DNA of 64,000 bases from Isoetes taiwanensis (taxonomy: Eukaryota; Streptophyta; Lycopodiopsida; Isoetales; Isoetaceae). A program made the translations under genes and the position numbers. The notes beneath the pieces are model-generated. The model ran no database searches. It had not been told where the DNA came from and saw only the letters and a list, made by a program, of their open reading frames with translations. Positions 33,073-44,452 of this stretch are shown piece after piece (the stretch's first letter is position 1; each line of letters begins with the position of its first letter). The DNA is taken from positions 8,265,563-8,329,562 of the forward strand of contig JAJEKV010000014.1 in the NCBI GenBank assembly GCA_021234155.1, in the 5' to 3' direction.

Positions 33073-33451
33073 CTTAATAAATGCCAAAGTACAATTCATT
33101 TTCTTCGCAATGGTTCCTTCTCATCAGTATTTATTGTATGACATGATTATGAAATAATCAAAGATCAAGCACTCAATATTTCAAATCATTATGAATATAG
33201 ATAAGTCTAAAAAACTTGAATAAGTCTAAACTGATGAATAAGTCTAACTGATGTGTTTTTGCACAGTTTTATATACAACCTTGAAGGACAATGATACAAT
33301 CTTTTCCATTCGCAACGCCGGGTACACGTTTACTAGTATATAATGGCAACGCCGGGCACACGTCTACTAGTACAATGGCAACGCTGGGCGTACATTTACT
33401 AATATATAACTAAAAGAGAATATTACATTATCGACATGTGCTCTCTCCCCT

Positions 33452-33720
33452 TTTTTTTCCTTTTTTTTTAAAGGATGAACAAAAAGTTTATTTATCAAAA
33501 CTAGGAATACAAGAAGTACAAGTCTCAACTAGCAATGTAAGCACAAGACGAGGCCCCGAAAATATGAGCCTGAAGCACTAAATACATACTCCAAACATAG
33601 GAGACTCACAACAACAACTTTATAGTCCATTCTAACATGCCCATGATTTGTGTCCCACATGGCTTCAAGCTGATCAGTAGTGAGGCTTGGCATACTACTA
33701 CTTTAACTTTTATCCAAAAC
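33452..33720 (-). mobile_element. Retroposon 3' end with poly(A)
   Basis: On the minus strand a noncoding stretch ends GATAAATAAACTTTTTGTTC (AATAAA signal), followed by a run of A (33452-33471). It is typical of an L1 3' UTR, or of a transcript end of the broken gene just upstream (33752-35434). Confidence 0.5.
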
Positions 33721-33751
33721 TTCTTTGCACCATGCTGAAAAATAGCCTCTC

Positions 33752-35434
33752 CTATGAGGAAGCGATTGTAGGACTTTCTGCAAATGACTTTGACAAAGTC
33801 AAGTTCTGGTCACGTGTATAATTCTTCATATGAGTTAACATGCCCTTCTTTAGTACTCGACACTCTTTCATCCGATCACCATACTTTGCCACATGTTCTA
33901 GCCCCCGTTCATTTGCCTTCTTGCTCTTCCAAGTGATTGAGCCATCCAGTAATGCATTTGCAACATCTTCTAATTCCTTAATGTTTAATTGTTGCGTACA
34001 ACGAAACAATGATAAGTTTATCTCTTTTTCGCTTCTAGCACCTCCCGTATTTCCTTGCCAATCTGGCAAATCACCCTCGTTGCAGATCAATAGCTTTGCT
34101 CCACTTATTAAATATATTTCTCTCTGTTGTTAAAATGTTGTAGATCATAGAAACTGACGCCTTATGTCCAAATGTAACTTTTGCAATTTCACCAAACTCT
34201 TGCATGATAAAATTATGTTTGTTAGAAACTTCCAACACTAGTTGGAAGTTGAATCATGAACATTTAAATGTTAAGAAACTTTAACTTTTCACATGTTGGA
34301 TGCATGAAGTTGAATTGCAAAAAATAATAAAATGAAAGGATCACCTTAAACTCTGCACTGGTCGCCTTTCCTTGAATTGGTTTTGTAGGGCATCTCATAA
34401 TTTCCCATTGTGCCCTAGCCTGCTCAAACTGATCTAGCAAAGGTGAGACAAATTTATTCTTTTCATTCTTTTTGTTCGCCTCAGACGAGATTTCTATTAA
34501 CTTTAGCATTCGCGTATCATGAGCAATGATCCTAGCTGCACGATGCCCCACCTTATCTTGTATTCTGGACTTTCATTTGAAAGCAACTGCATCGCCCTCA
34601 TAGAATGTTTTTTTTTTTGAAGGACGACAAGCTTTATTCACCAACTAAAAATCAGAGCAACATAAAATGCAAAGACAGGATTATAACCCCAGTGGACAAA
34701 CCGATCCAACTGAGCACAACCACCTGCCTATGCAAAAGAATGAATCTGAAGGTAAGTATGCCAGATCAGTACTTTCTTCTCTTGATCAAGAGAAGAACAA
34801 TTGTAAGCCATAACAATTTTATTTTGCGCCCACTGAAGAACAATCTCATCTGCGGTATCTACGCCCTTAAAGATAAACAACCTCCTTCTCTTCCAGATTG
34901 ACCATAAATGCCAGCCACATGCGAGATGAAAAGCTCTTTTCCGTAGTTTGGGCCAAGCATCAGGATAGATAGCAAGCAAAATTTGCTGGCTAGATCGAGA
35001 CGTGCCAAATAAGGTCAACAACTAAGACCATGCCTGCCGAAGCCGCTCACACAAGAAAAAGCAATGCTCAATACTCTCAACCCTTTGCTGGCATAAAGGA
35101 CATTGACATCAAAATTTTCAAAGCAAAGAGAGTATCCACAATTTTTGTTCTCCTCTAGATTTTCCACCAAAACCTCAAGCACGCAATTACCATCTTCACT
35201 AGGCACATCATGAAGTTTCAATAATATTCCATAAATATGTCGATCTTCATCCAATAAGCAAACCTCGTTAAAGGATGTAAACCCTGCTATAACTTCAAAA
35301 AACCGTTTCTTCTTTATTAAATCTTGCTTCATATCGTAGTCTTCAAAACTAACATCTTCCAATGAAATTGCTCTGAACCTCACATTGGTGTCTGTCAAAA
35401 ACATGCAAACAAATATTAATAAAAATGTAAGCAT
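33752..35434 (-). pseudogene. Unrecognised gene split by an L1 insertion
   Basis: Minus-strand segments look coding on both sides of an L1. Upstream (about 35400-35118): NVRFRAISLEDVSFEDYDMK, RFFEVIAGFTSFNEVCLLDE, then VLEVLVENLEENKNCG and SLCFENFDV, where L1 begins. Downstream: VGHRAARIIAHDTRMLKLIE and LLDQFEQARAQWEIMRCPTK (34550-34360), and LPDWQGNTGGARSEKEINLS and LNIKELEDVANALLDGSITW (34075-33920). No domain was recognised. It may be a TE-derived plant protein or a decayed host gene. Intron positions were not resolved. Confidence 0.4.
34606..35112 (-). mobile_element. 5'-truncated L1 (type B) 3' end
   Basis: On the minus strand the copy begins CPLCQQRVESIEHCFFLCER (zinc-binding C-x2-C ... 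H-x4-C), then AIYPDAWPKLRKRAFHLACG and WSIWKRRR. It ends in a run of eleven A (34606-34618). It matches the L1 tails at 14.3 and 57.4 kb. Coding similarity to the host gene stops at 35112 and resumes past the A-run. Confidence 0.78.
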
Positions 35435-35643
35435 GTTGCATGCAATCTAGTTTTTAAATTCAAGTGTAACTAATAGGTCAATATTGAAGCCAAACATCCA
35501 ACACATGTTGGAAGCAAGGTTGCATCAGCTCAAAAAGTGTCATTCTACAATCAAATTACATACATATATCTTAGTTTTATTTGAACTTTTCCATTCTCTA
35601 GAATGCAACATATAACTTCCAACAGACGTTAGAAGCGAATATG

Positions 35644-35845
35644 TAGCATAATAACAGGGGGTTTTCTTTGTGTTTTTGTACACTTTTCACAAAGGTTTTC
35701 CTAAGATTTTATGGCGTATTCAAATGGATGTACTAATGCGTACATCTAGAGTGCACCATTTCTTAGTCGTTGATTTAGTTTTTTTTTTCAATGGTCCAAC
35801 ATCTAAGGGCTCACAACAAAAGCCCTCTTTTTATTTTAGAGGCTG
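35644..35845 (+). repeat. Dispersed repeat R1, copy 3
   Basis: Starts TAGCATAATAACAGGGGGTT and ends CAAAAGCCCTCTTTTTATTT. It is close to copy 2 in sequence and length. Confidence 0.82.
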
Positions 35846-36011
35846 AACATGCAAGCCTTGTAGATAGCATTTTAGGGCACGAAACAGTGCTTGCAAAGGA
35901 TTTTTTGCTGTAATCCGACAGAAGGAGTTCGTTGGCCAAACAATTGCGTTGATATCAGTTGCTGGGTTCGATTCTTTTTGTTAAATAAGAAACTAAAAGG
36001 GAAGGAAGTTG

Positions 36012-36236
36012 ATTGTTCAGCAGAAAGCAGAAGTATCTATGGCTATGGCTATGGCGTCTCCGGTGCTGGCCTTGCTGGGCACGCATTTCTGGTACATATG
36101 CATACCTCAAAGGCTGCTATCTATGGATACTATCTATCATAGAAAGCAGAAGTATCTATGGCGTCTCCGGTCTTTGGCCTTCTTCGGTGGCTATGGCAGC
36201 CATTTCTGGTGCATATGCATACCTCAAAGGCTACTA
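36012..36236 (+). repeat. Imperfect tandem repeat (about 110 bp, two units)
   Basis: AAAGCAGAAGTATCTATGGC, GGCGTCTCCGGT and CATATGCATACCTCAAAGGC each occur twice, about 120 bp apart. Open frames run across them, but no protein family is recognised, and 36240-37727 holds no recognisable gene. Confidence 0.6.
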
Positions 36237-37727
36237 TGGAGTGGTTCAGAGTGGCTGCAGTGGCACCATCCATGGGAAATCAGGCCTGTAGAACAGAAAT
36301 TAACTAGGGCAGTATTTCGGATCTTTTTGCAGAGGAATTTTTCATTTTGGGGATTCATCAAGTAGTTGGGCACAAGATGCAAATTCTTACAGAGTTATAA
36401 TCTGCAGACGGCATTAGTTTTGTGGCTTAAGAATGAAGCCAAACTCACTGAAGAATCCTTGGCCCTGCATATCCGGCTGCAGATGCTCAAATCGGCCCTG
36501 CTCTTTTGCCCTATTTTTCATCGACTGGTGATTTGGCCCTATTTTTCTTCAAGTTTTATCTTCTATTTTCATCCTGTTTATGATCTTGCATTTTATCCAT
36601 AGATTTTACCACTCTCCAGGTTTTTCCTTCAGAGATCTACGGTTTTTTCAGAATCCACCTTTTTCTTCTAGAATGTACCGTTTCCGGCTTCTTAGGAACC
36701 ACCTTTCAGCTTTCTATCCCCGGCTGGCGTTGTGTCGGGAGGTTTGGTGCCCTTCAACAAATGTATGCGGGCAAAGGTCAGGTGTTTTTGTTTCATTGCT
36801 TTCGTCTCTCCTTTCGGTTCGTCCTTTGGATTTTGAACTGTAGTTGTACTGAGGTGGCGATTGATGGAATGGGCACCTGTTAGAAAGGGAATTTGTTGTG
36901 TAGAACATTGATTCTCTCTTGTACAGGTATTCAAAACATCTGTTAAAGAATTTAAGCAGATTATTTACAATCTTGAAGCACCAAATAATATTGTACTGTC
37001 GTTTTCTAACAGGTTTGTCTTCCAAACCCTGTAGCTATCGATTCCATATAATATTCTCGCCATGTGCTAGCGCTGAGCCAGATTAATTTCCCACGCTAAT
37101 CACATTGATGATCTGTAAGATACGTTCCGTCTATTCATTCATACAGCCTTTCTACTATCTTTCTAAGCTTATAAGTACATCCCAAGTCGCACTGTTACTC
37201 ATGCAATTTTCATTTCTTGTACCTATGCTGGATCAGTTCATTAAAGCTACAAATTAGTAGCTCATTTTCAAATTTCAATACCATTTCGTTAAATTCGGAA
37301 CTCTTGTCTAATTTTTTATGAGCTATATTGACCTTTTCAGCTCAAAATGAATGCTCTCGAGGCCACAAATCGCTATTTTTAGAAGCATTTTGTGAAAATT
37401 GCACATGTGCAGATGTTCAAAGTGTGCTAATAAACTTCTCCAACATGGGTCAATTTGTCCCATGTGTTGGGCTCCTATTGTGGAGGTTGTTCGTACCTTC
37501 ACAATAGGTTAGCGTACATTTGCAGGCCCAGTTAATATATAGAGTGAACCATAGGTTTGGTTTCACTGTTGTGCGGCATGGAAAAGCAACATGTATAATA
37601 GTCCCAAATGTGCCCAGTTGTATCATATGTTTCTAAATAACACATCAATCATTTTCTACTTTTATTGTATTTTCATTCTTTTTTTTGTTTTTTTACCTCA
37701 GAGTTTATTTAGGTTTGTTTCTTTTGT

Positions 37728-38230
37728 GGCCCGAAGGGCCAAAAAATTTTTATGATATAACAACCAACATACCTACTATTAACATTAATTAACACAAACC
37801 ATCACATTAGACATGTTTAAAATTAAATTCCCCCTTAAACCCCCTTTTGTTTGGGTGCATATTCACACAGGGGGTGACGTAGGGCAGCGAGAGCCCCTGT
37901 AATTATGTTTTGCACGTACAAAATCAACACCATATAGTATATTGCCTGAAATCTTATAGTATTTTGCAAATCTTGTTATACAGTATAACAAATTCTATAC
38001 ATCCATACCCCACAAACGAGGAACTTTGTGTGCGGTGTAGATTAAGGAATAAGGGGTGAATATGCCTATCCAACAGCTCTTGTTGCCCGGAGTCACCCCC
38101 TGTGTGAATATGCACCCAAACAAAAGGGGGTTTAAGGGGGAATTTAATTTTAAACATGTCTAATGTGATGGTTTGTGTTAATTAATGTTAATAGTAGGTA
38201 TGTTGGTTGTGATGGTTTGTCTAATGTGAT
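37728..38230 (+). mobile_element. Fold-back element FB, copy C
   Basis: Left hairpin GGCCCGAAGGGCC (37728-37740) and A/T run. Left arm to about 37895 (TTTGGGTGCATATTCACACA). Core with CGAGAGCCC and GCACGTACAAAATCAACACC. Inverted right arm from about 38080 (TGTGTGAATATGCACCCAAA) to about 38215. Same orientation and layout as copies B and D. Confidence 0.85.
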
Positions 38231-38329
38231 GTTGCAACTTTATTTCAAAATCTCCTCAGTAAAACATAAATCTAAGATTCAACTGCCACCACAACATAAA
38301 CTTAGGGGTTGAAAGAAAAGTGCTTATCT

Positions 38330-40240
38330 AGACTTTCAACTTCCAACTTCCAACCCATGTTGGAAGTCAGACCACCACTTAGGGTTGGAAGAAAGATACA
38401 AAAAACCTTTACAATATAGTGAATTCCAACTTCCAACACATGTTAGAAGCCACGACCTCATTTCAAGACCAACTTACAATACATGGAAGTGATGCCACTC
38501 AAAACCCATGTTAAGTTCAACTTCCAATCCATGTTGGAAGTTGGCACAACTTAGAATTGGAAAAAAGATGGTGTCTAGAGATCCCTTAAACCTCCACCAT
38601 TGCAAACCTCCATCATTGGAACATGACTTCCAACACAAGCTAGAAGTAAAGCCCATTCTAAGACCTCTACAATATTTTGAATCCAACTTCCAACACATGT
38701 TGGAAGCCATAATATCAATTCAAACCCAACTTCCAACACATGTTGGAAGTACTGCCGCAACCCAATTCAAACCACCACACTAAAACGAGAAACTCAATTT
38801 GATGTACAAGTTTGTGAAACCTATATTTAAGCTTCAACTTCCAACCCATGTTGAAAGTCAGACCACCACTTAGGGTTGGAAGAAAGATACAAGAAACCTC
38901 TACACTATAGTGAATTCCAACTTCCAACACATGTTGGAAGCCACAACCTCATTTCAAGACCAACTAACAATACATGGAAGTAATGCCACAACCTCAATTC
39001 AAAGCCCATGTTGGATGTTCAACTTCCAACCCATGTTGGATTTGTTACAACCTAGGATTGGAAAAGAAATGGTGTTTAGAGATCCTTTAAACCTCCACCA
39101 TTACAAACTTCCATCATTAGAGCATATGACTTCCAACACAACCCATTCTGAGACCTCTACAATATTTTTAATCCAACTTCCAACACATGTTGGAAGCCAT
39201 AATCTCAATTCAAACCCAACTTCCAACACACGTTGGCAGTACTGCCCCAACCTCAATTCCAACCACCACACTAAAAGGAGAATCTCATTTTGATCTATAA
39301 GTTTGTGAAACTTATATTTAAGCTTCAACTTCCAACCCATGTTGAAAGTTAGGCCGTAACCTAGGGTAGAAAAAAGATGCATGTTTAGAGATACTTTAAA
39401 CCTCCATCATTAGAATATAAGACCTCCAACTCAGGTTGAAAGTAAACCCACATCTTATAAACTTGCAAAAGGTGCTTTTCCAGAAGCTAACATTCTAAAA
39501 AACCCCTACAATATTTAAAATTCCAACTTCCAACACATGTTGGAAGCCACAACCTCATTTCAAACCCCCATAACAATTTTCAAATACCCATATCTAAATT
39601 TTACTTCCAACCTATGTTGGAAGTTGAAACTAAGGCCACAAACTTAAGGTGCATATTTGGAAGCCACAACCTCATTTCAAATTCAACCTCCAACTCATGT
39701 AGGAAGTGGTGCCACAACCTCAATTCAAAACCTCCACACTATCTTTCAACACATGTTGGAAGCCACAAGCTCATTTCAAAACATTCAAAACCTATATCTA
39801 AGCTTTACTTCTAATCCATATTGGAAGTGCTGGAAGCTACAAGCTCATTTCAAACCTCCATTATAAAATAAGTTGTACTTCCAACATGAGTTGGAAGTTG
39901 GAATTGAGGCCACAACTTTAAATTGAAAAAAAAATGCATGTTGGAAGCCACTACTTCATTGCAAAACTAACTTCCAACTCATGTAGGAAGATGCCATAAC
40001 CTCAATTCAAAACCTCCACATTAACTTCCAACACATGTTGGAAGCCACAAGCTCATTTCAAAACTCCAAAATGAAAATCTAAGATTCAAATCCTACATCC
40101 AAGCTTTACTAAAGCCACAACTAAAAATTAAAAACAAAGTGCTTGTCAAGGGGATCCTTTCAAGCTAAACTTGGAAAAGGTGCTTATTTAGAACCTTTAA
40201 AACCTTCAACTTCCAACCCATGTTGGAAATGGGGTCACAA
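38330..40240. repeat. Minisatellite array built on CTTCCAACACATGTTGGAAG
   Basis: About 25 irregular units centred on CTTCCAACMCATGTTGGAAG (7-bp inverted arms CTTCCAA/TTGGAAG around a 6-base loop), each followed by words such as CCACAACCTCATTTCAA. Higher-order repetition is visible: a block of about 500 bp beginning near 38336 recurs near 38835 and again, weaker, near 39320. Isolated units occur outside, at 34230, 35495 and 35620. Frames here are repeat artefacts. Confidence 0.9.
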
Positions 40241-42290
40241 CTTAGAAGACCTTAACCTCCAATACACCTTGAGATGTGCTAGTTCATTGAACCATCAACC
40301 ATTAAAATAGTGGTGCTTTAGGTTGATATAGAAACCAATCTATCTTCTAACGGATGTTGGACGCAATATAAGCTTTAATTTCATAAAATGCTTCATTTCA
40401 AAGCTTTATCACCTAAAATATAGGAGTTGGAACTAAATCGTGCAATCCCAAATAGATGCTTTTGACTTTTAAAAGGAGAGTTGATTGTCATACTACATTA
40501 TTTTTTATTATAAGAACATGCAATAACAAAAGATGAACTGCAATCATTTTGTCAAAAAAATTCTTTGTCAAGACATTTAGAATATTTCACGTATGATTTT
40601 TTGTCAAGCATCAAATACAGCTATATGCCTTTGGGCTCAGAGAAAATCAAATGTAATTACTCATGTTTTAAGAATGAAACAGTAAATTTTTACTAACTGG
40701 TTAAAAAGGAAAAATTATCCTTGCAGCAACCACTGCTTTGCTCCAGATTGATTTTTATTTGCATCAAATTAACCACCACTTTGCAAGAATCCCTGCTCTA
40801 ACCATCATTATTCAAGAACATCTGCTCTGCTTAAGCCTACTCTACCCATGGATTTTCTTCTCTACCAAGCCCTACTGCTTTGCTTAGTTAAAGAATTTGT
40901 GCTGCTTTGCTGCAATTTCCATAGTCTCCAGAAAACGCACAGTAATGATAGTTTTCAAAACATACAGCAGAATCTCCATCACAGCCTTGGAGTAAACAAA
41001 GAAGCACAAAATCGAGAAAAAGCAAGCAAGAGAAAGAAACTAAAAAATAGGCAAGAAAATTAAAAACGGCAACCACGTGGCTGTAGATATTAAAAGAAAC
41101 TGTTTGTTACATTAAAAGAATCTGTTTTTATTAATTAAATAAATGTTACAACATTAAAGATATTATGCGTACGTGTAACTAAAGTGATAAAAAGTTGTTG
41201 AACTCTTCTTGAGAAGAATCGGCTGCTAGAATTTTTCCCCCATAAACTTCTTGCAAGTTTTTTTTGTTTCCTGCATTCCAAATAATAATACTCCGAGGCT
41301 ATAGCATCTTTGTTCTAGAATCTCTTCACCTGCTTCAAGGATCAAGGATCAGCAAGAGGTAAACATGAAAGATTAGTAAATAAAAAATCAGAGTCTAATG
41401 AGAAGCTTTGCAAAAGATCTATTGCATTCAGATTTATTTTCTTTTCTGGCCAACCTGAGATTCAGACCAGCCTATTGCAGAGATTTAGCTCTGCCTCTAC
41501 AAATGCATGTCGAAAGTATTTACCCGAGCCCGCTCCTGCTCTGTAAAACCTTCAAGAGGCCTATTTCTGTGCCCATACAGTCTGGCCGCCTCAGCATACA
41601 AAATAAATAGATCTGTGCCAGAGAATGGAAGCTCGAGGATGGAAAATCATGGCAGGGGTCTAGAAAATCGAGGATGGAAGCTATGGGCGATTCCAAGCTC
41701 TGATACAGTCTGGCCGCTCACGATTCCAAGCTAATAACTTACGCAGGCTTTCAAAATAACGCCAGTGGCTATGAAGCTTTATGTCAAAATCTTCTTGAAT
41801 GCCTATGCCAGTGGCTATGAAGCTTGGTTTCGAAGGCCATAGCTATGGCTACTGCATCAATCTAGCCTTCACCATTTTCGCTCTTGGCCTTTGCTCTGCA
41901 AACTGATTTTTGAGCCACTTTTGCTTCCGATTCTGGAAGGAAGATTTTCTGAATCAACCTGTATTGCTGCTTGATACAAAATCTGATACAAGTTATGGTA
42001 TTAGCTTTCCCTTTTAGAAATCTGATGGACATAGATTTCAAGGTCGGATACAACCTAGCCGCTCACGCCGCTCTCCTAAATCTGGCCAAATCCGGCCGAC
42101 TCTTTTGCCCTTTGCCCTAATGTAAATCCTAGCATCTAACAATAACAATGCTTTTAACCCTAACAATATTTTCTGCTGATACCTTGTTTCGAAATAAGAG
42201 GTTCGAAATAAGATATCATCAGAGGTTCTGGTTTTGAGTTCATTCCCCTTGATCTTTTTTTTTTCTTCACATAGATGTATGGTTTTTGAG
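40241..42290. other. No gene recognised
   Basis: AT-rich sequence with small duplications (CCAGTGGCTATGAAGCTT twice near 41770-41825; TACAGTCTGGCCGC twice near 41576 and 41704). No known domain in any frame. It ends in a run of about 19 T where the PLE array starts. Confidence 0.45.
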
Positions 42291-42679
42291 TCCTTGCTTT
42301 TTTTTTTTTTTTTTATTATTATAATAAGTGTAAGCTTATTTTGAATGGCTAGGTGCAAACCATTTACACATGGCGAGTTACCTGGCATATTGAAGCTTTA
42401 TTCCTTAAGTTGATATATTGGTTGAAAAATATGAAATATTCATGATATAGCAAACAAATGTATATATTGGTGATGTGGAAATAAGGAAAAAGAAAAAATA
42501 TTTTTCGTGGAAGAATGGATTTCGATTTAGGGCATAACTTTGCTGGAGTTAACAGCCAGGCATCGTGATGCATCTGGCGATGAGAAGGACTGGCATTGGC
42601 TGAGGACAAGCACGTGGCGAAAAGGAAAAAGGTATGATAAGAACACTTTCGGTATTATGTACACTCCTAATATGTTTGT

Positions 42680-42688
42680 CTATATAAG
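42680..42688 (+). promoter_or_regulatory. TATA box, PLE copy 1
   Basis: CTATATAAG, 75 bp upstream of the ORF-A start codon, the same place as in copies 2 and 3. Confidence 0.55.
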
Positions 42689-42762
42689 AACCTGTGGGAA
42701 GGCATGAGTTAGCTTTTTGTAGATGTCGAATTTGTGGCAGGGAGTGAAGCCCCCGCTCGAAA

Positions 42763-43113
42763 ATGGTAAGGAAGAAAGGGGATCTTAATCTTGCCACACG
42801 CAAGAGATTGGCGAAGAAGAAAAAACAGGGATAGCGAAGCACAAAGAAGATATTCCAATTCGCGCACTTACGTCATTAAGAATGGCGTTATTGCTTGCAA
42901 TCTTTGGGAAGGAGGCGGCAATGAAAAAAGAGGATGGATGTAATAAGCTTTGAGCAAGCTAAAAAGAATTTTGGCGACTATGGAGATTCTGTTGGTAGTT
43001 ACGCAACCCGGCAAGCTTGAAGGTATTGGAGACAATGAGTTAATTCATGATTCAAGCCATTACGCAAATCCTATGGAGAAACAAGAGGGCAAGGGAGCTC
43101 TACTAAGGTTTGA
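42763..43113 (+). pseudogene. PLE ORF-A, copy 1 (frame-broken as read)
   Basis: The same start (MVRKKGDLNLATRKRLA) as copies 2 and 3, but several small indels break the frame. Nearly all are at places where the other copies read CTG or CAG (for example GGCAGAAG becomes GGCGAAG). These breaks may be sequence errors. Confidence 0.6.
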
Positions 43114-44452
43114 TGGATATTATTACATGTCTAAATCTTAGATCTGATTTATCCATATGGCTAAAAATGTCCCGATTCGAGAATTTAATTTGATGTATGG
43201 AGTTTGCTTGGTGCTTTGCCATAGTTAATAAGCTAATTCTAGTGCTATGAATGATCCAGTGCGCCAATAATATGCATGACGGATCGAAAGTCATGGGAAA
43301 TGATAATTTAGAATGCATAAAATAGATTTAAATGGCATAATTCAGAATTTGCATGGGCTTATGGAGTATAAGTAAGCATGGTAAGAATTTGCATAATGGA
43401 TCTAAAAATATGAGAGAGAAATGACAATATATAGTAGATCTTTTAAGCTTTATATTGAAATTGCATAGGCTTATGAGATACATTAAGAACATGGTAAGGA
43501 AAGGCATATGAATTTCATTAAAAGAAGTATGGGATATGGTAAATAGAATGCATATAGCTGATCTGATATACATGATCCAGAAACTACATATGCTTGTTAA
43601 AATAGTACATGGTTCTTAAAATATATATAGGCTTTGCATTTGGATGTTAGTGTTAAAACAGAGGTGGAATAATGAAAATATGACTTGGACTTTAGGCTAA
43701 GCGAAGAAAGTATTTAAGCATAGAGCCGGTATGGGATAATGAGTTAAAGTATGCAGTGAAATATTGGTCAAGATGTATTCTGCGGGCTGGAAATTGCTGG
43801 CAGAATGGAAGCCTAGAAGATCATACGAAAAGTGGTTATAATTGTTAGGATATTGTTAACTACTTAATCTAGGTTTCTTTATTTTGCTTTGCTACATATT
43901 TGTCAATTGAATGCTAGCAAGGTGAAGGGGGATGACCTTAAGGAAACCCATGACACCTGCTATCCCTTACTTGTCCAACCATTCTAATGCTTGTTCTGGT
44001 TTGTGGATGCAGGTAACAGGTTTCCTTACTCTTTGTTAGTGTATTCTACTACAAAAGTTACTGTTTTGCATGGATCAACTTTATCCAGATCTGCAACATA
44101 AGCATGAAAGAAGCTTGGTAATTTATTCATTTTTATAAACAACTGACTTTGGTAAGAATTTTAGTTGAGTTGTAAATTCCATTTGGAAAACAATCTTTAT
44201 GTGTATTATGTTAAGCTGGATTTATCTAAATATACATGAAACAACTTGTTTACATTCTTCTGAGTTTTTTAAGATTCTATTGTGGATACCATTTGTAAAT
44301 TTAATGTAAATTGTTATCGGTCATGGCACGATCATAATGGTACGATTATGGTCGGGATCGCGCCAATTGGATCTAATATCTACCTTGCAAAGGTCTTTAT
44401 TAGATAGAAGTCTGGCGATCACGAGGTTTTAAAGTTTTTTATCTTATTTGGG

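Larger units (their letters stand above)
31367..33226. mobile_element. Candidate TIR element with internal gene relic
   Basis: TAGACTTATTCAAGGTTTTT at 31367-31386 reappears inverted at about 33200-33226. GAATAAGTCTAA-like motifs recur there three times (to 33245). GACTTATTCAA is shared with the TIR of the 26.5-28.1 kb element, so the two may be related. Inside lie a LINE tail and the coding relic at 32.3-33.1 kb. No target-site duplication was established. Confidence 0.4.

Noticed and set aside
35960-35985. tRNA B-box-like GGGTTCGATTC
   Set aside because: There is no matching A-box or cloverleaf around it.
38330-40240. Coding frames across the minisatellite, and a CRISPR-like array
   Set aside because: Frames are translations of the repeat. 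Units have irregular spacing and no unique spacers, and the DNA is eukaryotic.
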